Source of the DNA: an uncultured Roseburia sp.
GTDB taxonomy: Bacteria > Bacillota > Clostridia > Lachnospirales > Lachnospiraceae
Direction: 5' to 3'
DNA length: 64,000 nucleotides
Assembly: GCA_934309475.1 (NCBI GenBank)
Contig: CAKRDK010000003.1
Coordinates: 1 to 64,000, forward strand
Shown: positions 60,841-64,000 of the stretch, piece by piece
Numbering within the stretch: the stretch's first letter is position 1
Layout: each line of letters starts with the position of its first letter
Position numbers and translations under genes: made by a program
The notes under the pieces: generated by a model
What the model was told of the DNA's origin: nothing
What the model saw: only the letters and a program-made list of their open reading frames with translations
Databases searched by the model: none

Positions 60841-62844
60841 TTATCTGTTGCAAAGTGGAAAAATAATGGTTGCCTTGAACAAATCGCCGTCCACGCCAAT
60901 CAGGAACTGTCCCTTCATGAGCTGTGTTAAGTTCTTTGCGATGGAAAGTCCAAGACCGCTGCCCTCCGTTGTTCTCGATTCGTCTCCGCGGATAAATCGC
61001 TCCGTCAGGTCTTCCACTGCTGCATTTTCACGGGCAAGGGAACGCTCGGATACGTTTTTGATGGAAAAGACTGCGTTTTCGCCATCCACCACAAGTTCCA
61101 CATATACCCTTGTCTCCGGCAGCGCATATTTGGCTACATTATTATATAGGTTTTCGATGACACGATAGAGCTGTCTGCCATCTGCGTAGACCAGAACTGC
61201 CTCCTTCGGAAGCTTTGTGACAATCGTTAAGTCTTTCGTCTCGAATTTTTCGTTGAATTCTCCGCCGGTCTGGTAGATTAATTCCACAAAATCGATGATG
61301 TGGAAATCCAGCTTAACATTTCCGGAACTGATTTTAGATGCCTCCACCAGATCCTCCGTCAACTGCTTTAAGCGCATGGATTTCTCATCGAGAATCCGGA
61401 TATATTCGTTAACACGCTCGTTTTGGATATCTTCACGCTTCATGAGGTTTACATAATTTATAATTGAAGTCAGAGGTGTCTTGATATCGTGCGAGACATT
61501 TGTAATTAAATCTGCCTTCATACGCTCATTTTTGGTGCTGTCATCCACTGCATGATGCAGACCCTCCCCGATGTTATTGATGGCCTCACCAAGAACCCGG
61601 TCTTCCCCATGCAGTTCTTCCACGTCTATCTTATATTCCAACGCACCCGCCGATATTTTCCGTACCCCCTGTAAAATCTGGTAATGCTCCACCGCTTTGC
61701 GCAGCATCATGTAACATTCTCCGGCACAAAACAGCAGCAGCAACGCCAGACACCATTTCTTTTTCCAAGCGGCAAATCCGTAAACCAGGACTGCACAGAT
61801 GATGAAGTGCGCACCAAAGCCAATCAGCACACGGGTTGTCACTTTTCTTTCCCGAAACGTTTTCTCGAAGCCGTTTTTTAAGAAAAGTGCAAGTGAATTT
61901 TCCCACAATGTCTCCGCTTTCAGGCGCCGTACCATGCTCAGGTAAAAAATAAGAAACACAGTGTCCGCCACCCAGCTAATGGTTCCCGCTGCGACAGCCA
62001 GTCCCGATATGTTCCAGGAGTTGTTTCCAAGTTTCATGCAAAGCGATATCATTTCGTAGGAGAATGCCAGAAAAATCAGAAACATAATCTCTGTTTTCAC
62101 ACGGTCGACCACGTTCAGCACGATTTCATCTGTTCCCTCTTTTCTTCCTGCTGCAAGTGTCAGATAAACGAGCGATACCACCCAGCAGATTGCACTTAGT
62201 ATCCCACTAATCACAATCGCTTTTACCCACGGATGTAACTGCTGATACTCTGCTTTCGCCTCACTCAAATCATCCTGATATGGAAAATCCGTATCGACCG
62301 ATATCACCATAAGGCTTTCCTGCGATTTCAGCATATAATTTGCATTGTACTGCCGGAAAAAATACTTCTCAATTCCGCCAATGTTTGTCTCAAATTCAAG
62401 ATTTTCGACGTCATAGATGAGATAATCGCCGTCTTTTCGGACTGCATCGAGCAGTTTGTCTTTGTCAAAATCCGTTTTGTCTTTGTATTCCGGATCATTT
62501 GTATACAGTATGCCATTGACCTCACACCAATAAGTAAAGTTCGTCTTCTCCTTCTGAAATTCATTCGTGTACTCCAGATAACGCCGCTCTTCCTCTTCCT
62601 GTAAATCCTCGTGGGACTGCTCTAAGTACAGGTATTCGTTGAGCTTTTCGTATTTTTTTCCAAGGCAGGACACATAGTAGCCTGAATTTACAAAGGATGC
62701 TTCCCCGATGTCCGTGGTGCTCAGCATATTTTTTCCAAGCATGGTTCCGAGCATGAACAGGGCAATCACGAGAAGAATCGTGAAAAACTGATGAATGATG
62801 ATTCCGGCTATTTTGGTTCCGTAATTATAAGTTCTGTTCTCCAT
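60841..62844 (-). CDS. Sensor histidine kinase (VanS/ResE-like), large membrane region
   Basis: 667 aa. First helix near residue 25, an external domain of about 160 residues, then about six membrane helices (205-400), HAMP-like EAINNIGEGLHHAVDDSTKN, HisKA with VSHDIKTPLTSIINYVNLMK, and HATPase_c (IENLYNNVAKYA; GSGLGLSIAKNLTQLMKGQF). The DHp and catalytic parts are complete. It pairs with the regulator 23 bp upstream. The signal is unknown. Confidence 0.93.
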   Translation of the reverse strand: MENRTYNYGTKIAGIIIHQFFTILLVIALFMLGTMLGKNMLSTTDIGEASFVNSGYYVSCLGKKYEKLNEYLYLEQSHEDLQEEEERRYLEYTNEFQKEKTNFTYWCEVNGILYTNDPEYKDKTDFDKDKLLDAVRKDGDYLIYDVENLEFETNIGGIEKYFFRQYNANYMLKSQESLMVISVDTDFPYQDDLSEAKAEYQQLHPWVKAIVISGILSAICWVVSLVYLTLAAGRKEGTDEIVLNVVDRVKTEIMFLIFLAFSYEMISLCMKLGNNSWNISGLAVAAGTISWVADTVFLIFYLSMVRRLKAETLWENSLALFLKNGFEKTFRERKVTTRVLIGFGAHFIICAVLVYGFAAWKKKWCLALLLLFCAGECYMMLRKAVEHYQILQGVRKISAGALEYKIDVEELHGEDRVLGEAINNIGEGLHHAVDDSTKNERMKADLITNVSHDIKTPLTSIINYVNLMKREDIQNERVNEYIRILDEKSMRLKQLTEDLVEASKISSGNVKLDFHIIDFVELIYQTGGEFNEKFETKDLTIVTKLPKEAVLVYADGRQLYRVIENLYNNVAKYALPETRVYVELVVDGENAVFSIKNVSERSLARENAAVEDLTERFIRGDESRTTEGSGLGLSIAKNLTQLMKGQFLIGVDGDLFKATIIFPLCNR

Positions 62845-62867
62845 GACCAGTGTTCCTTTCGAAAACT

Positions 62868-63569
62868 TTATTTGTCATTTTTCTCGATTTTGTAACCTAC
62901 GCCCCAGACAACTTTCAGGTACTGTGGCTCTTTTGGATTAATCTCGATTTTCTCACGGATATGTCGGATGTGCACGGCTACCGTATTATCTGCGCCGATG
63001 GCATCCTCATTCCAGATGCTTTCGTAAATCTGGTTAATGGAGTAGACTTTTCCCTGATTTTTCACAAGCAAAAGCAAAATATTATATTCGATTGGCGTCA
63101 GGCGCACCGGCTCTCCGTCCACAGTCACTTCTTTTAAATCGTCATTGATGCGCAGACCGCCCACCTCATAGACACTGTCTCCGGTCTCCGTTGCATTTCC
63201 AAGCTGCGTGTAGCGGCGAAGCTGTGATTTTACCCTTGCGACCAGCTCAAGCGGATTAAACGGCTTTGCCATGTAATCGTCTGCCCCGATATTCAAGCCT
63301 AAAATCTTGTCTGAATCCTCTGTTTTGGCTGACAGAATAATAATCGGAATACTGCTTTTTTCCCTGATTTTTAATGTCGCACGGATTCCGTCTAACTTCG
63401 GCATCATGACATCTAATATCAACAGATGCACTTCATTTTCCTGCAACAGCTCAAGAGCCTCCTCTCCGTCATATGCTTTTATCACATGATAACCCTCCTG
63501 CTGCAAATAAATATCGATTGCTTCTACAATTTCACGATCATCGTCACATACTAAAATATTATATACCAT
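62868..63569 (-). CDS. OmpR/VanR-family response regulator
   Basis: 233 aa. Receiver (ILVCDDDREIVEAIDIYLQQ; phospho-Asp in LLILDVMMPKLDG; MAKPFNPLELVAR) and a winged-helix output domain (VRLTPIEYNILLLLVKNQGK; VHIRHIREKIEINPKEPQYL; VWGVGYKIEK). It is the first gene of the minus-strand two-component/HAD operon and is divergent from another regulator gene. Confidence 0.95.
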   Translation of the reverse strand: MVYNILVCDDDREIVEAIDIYLQQEGYHVIKAYDGEEALELLQENEVHLLILDVMMPKLDGIRATLKIREKSSIPIIILSAKTEDSDKILGLNIGADDYMAKPFNPLELVARVKSQLRRYTQLGNATETGDSVYEVGGLRINDDLKEVTVDGEPVRLTPIEYNILLLLVKNQGKVYSINQIYESIWNEDAIGADNTVAVHIRHIREKIEINPKEPQYLKVVWGVGYKIEKNDK

Positions 63570-63677
63570 GCCATTCTCCTTATCTTATCTTATCTGGAGC
63601 AGGCATTTACCCGCTCGTTCTGTTATTACCTATTTTACAACGACCCGCCATGTCTTGCAATTTGAGATTTTCTTAAT

Positions 63678-63705
63678 TTGTTTTTCATAGCGCAGATGCT
63701 ATAAT
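63678..63705 (+). promoter_or_regulatory. Sigma-A promoter of the 3-prime response regulator gene
   Basis: TTGTTT, 16 bp, TATAAT with extended -10 TG, about 40 bp before the ATG at 63747. Confidence 0.75.
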
Positions 63706-63746
63706 GTACGCAAAGGAAAACGCACAAAATGTCCGGAGGGTTCCAT

Positions 63747-64000
63747 ATGATAAAACTTTTACTGGTGGAAGATGAAAAACGCATGGCTCAGGCTTTAGCC
63801 GAGCTTTTAAAATTAGAACAATACGACGTGACCGTCTGCTATGACGGGATTCGCGGACGTGATGCCATTTTAAACGGCAGCTTTGATGTCATCATTCTCG
63901 ATGTCATGCTCCCGGGAAAGTCCGGTTTTGAAATTGCAAAAGAAGTCCGCAAGGCAAATATCACCACACCGATTCTTATGCTCTCCGCAAAGGGCGAGCT
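63747..64000 (+). CDS. Response regulator, receiver domain, cut by window end
   Basis: 84 codons visible. GGAGGG lies 7 nt before the ATG. The receiver domain begins MIKLLLVEDEKRMAQALAEL, with the phospho-Asp in VIILDVMLPGKSGFEIAKEV and the Thr/Ser switch in ILMLSAKGE. By the N-terminus it is OmpR-like, but the output domain is outside the window. A kinase gene is likely to follow. Confidence 0.92.
   Translation, partial: MIKLLLVEDEKRMAQALAELLKLEQYDVTVCYDGIRGRDAILNGSFDVIILDVMLPGKSGFEIAKEVRKANITTPILMLSAKGE

Noticed and set aside
1..64000. CRISPR arrays, tRNA/rRNA genes, insertion sequences, prophage or integrase
   Set aside because: No regularly spaced repeats, cloverleaf sequences, transposase or integrase motifs were found by reading both strands.

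Overview
The window is a chromosomal segment of a motile, spore-forming, low-to-mid GC Firmicute, most likely of the family Lachnospiraceae (Roseburia/Agathobacter/Butyrivibrio relatives). This is inferred from the combination of flagellin plus FliS, sporulation genes (cwlD, a bofA-like gene, a SleB-like hydrolase), glgB, mecA, a Clostridia-type Tad pilus locus and gene neighbours typical of that family. No rRNA, tRNA, CRISPR array, insertion sequence or prophage was recognised.

Layout. (1) 1-6.6 kb, minus strand: a housekeeping run lysS (cut by the window edge), greA, dusB, coaX, a small conserved gene, birA and argF. (2) 6.7-15.7 kb: an SPFH membrane protein, an SH3/SleB cell-wall hydrolase with a consensus promoter and a structured 155-nt leader, an apparent metal-site-less metallo-beta-lactamase-fold protein, murG, a HIT protein, an orphan histidine kinase, a flavodoxin-SCP2 fusion and a rhomboid protease. 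(3) 15.8-25.1 kb, minus strand: a complete Tad/Flp pilus locus (FHA protein, two TadE-like proteins, two prepilin peptidases, a DUF5702/TadG-like protein, a 55-aa Flp pilin, TadC, TadB, TadA and a TadZ-like protein). (4) 25.2-29 kb: bofA-like and yaaL-like genes, fliS, flagellin, a DUF1858 protein and mecA. (5) 29.2-32.4 kb, plus strand: a Ser/Thr kinase, a P-loop-like protein and a CpaB/SAF-like protein, probably a satellite of the Tad system. Several genes here lack an ATG/GTG/TTG codon at the ribosome-binding site. (6) 32.5-47 kb: a GH18/SH3 protein, cwlD, a giant FliK/DUF6240-like flagellar protein, glgB, a TPR-ATPase fusion, an AI-2E-family permease and an aconitase-superfamily hydratase.

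(7) 47.2-60.1 kb, minus strand, is the most unusual part: an AT-rich peptide-export (bacteriocin-like) island. It has a LytTR/GHKL two-component system, a very short ORF that may be a signal peptide, a C39-peptidase ABC transporter, three precursor peptides sharing a leader ending in xEEEMxxxxG[GS], candidate immunity proteins (three paralogues of one membrane-anchored family, plus a two-TM bPH-like protein), a GyrI-like protein, an HlyD adaptor, a Big_2 surface protein and several tiny membrane proteins. It ends in a strong terminator. Strong stem-loops lie between two precursor genes and their downstream partner genes, and palindromes with the same 12-bp core lie upstream of two precursors. 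Three genes in the island carry short frameshifts, so it is either decaying or contains local sequence errors. The mature peptides do not match a bacteriocin class I recognise.

(8) 60.1-64 kb: a HAD phosphatase, a VanS/VanR-like two-component pair, and the start of a divergent response regulator cut by the window end.
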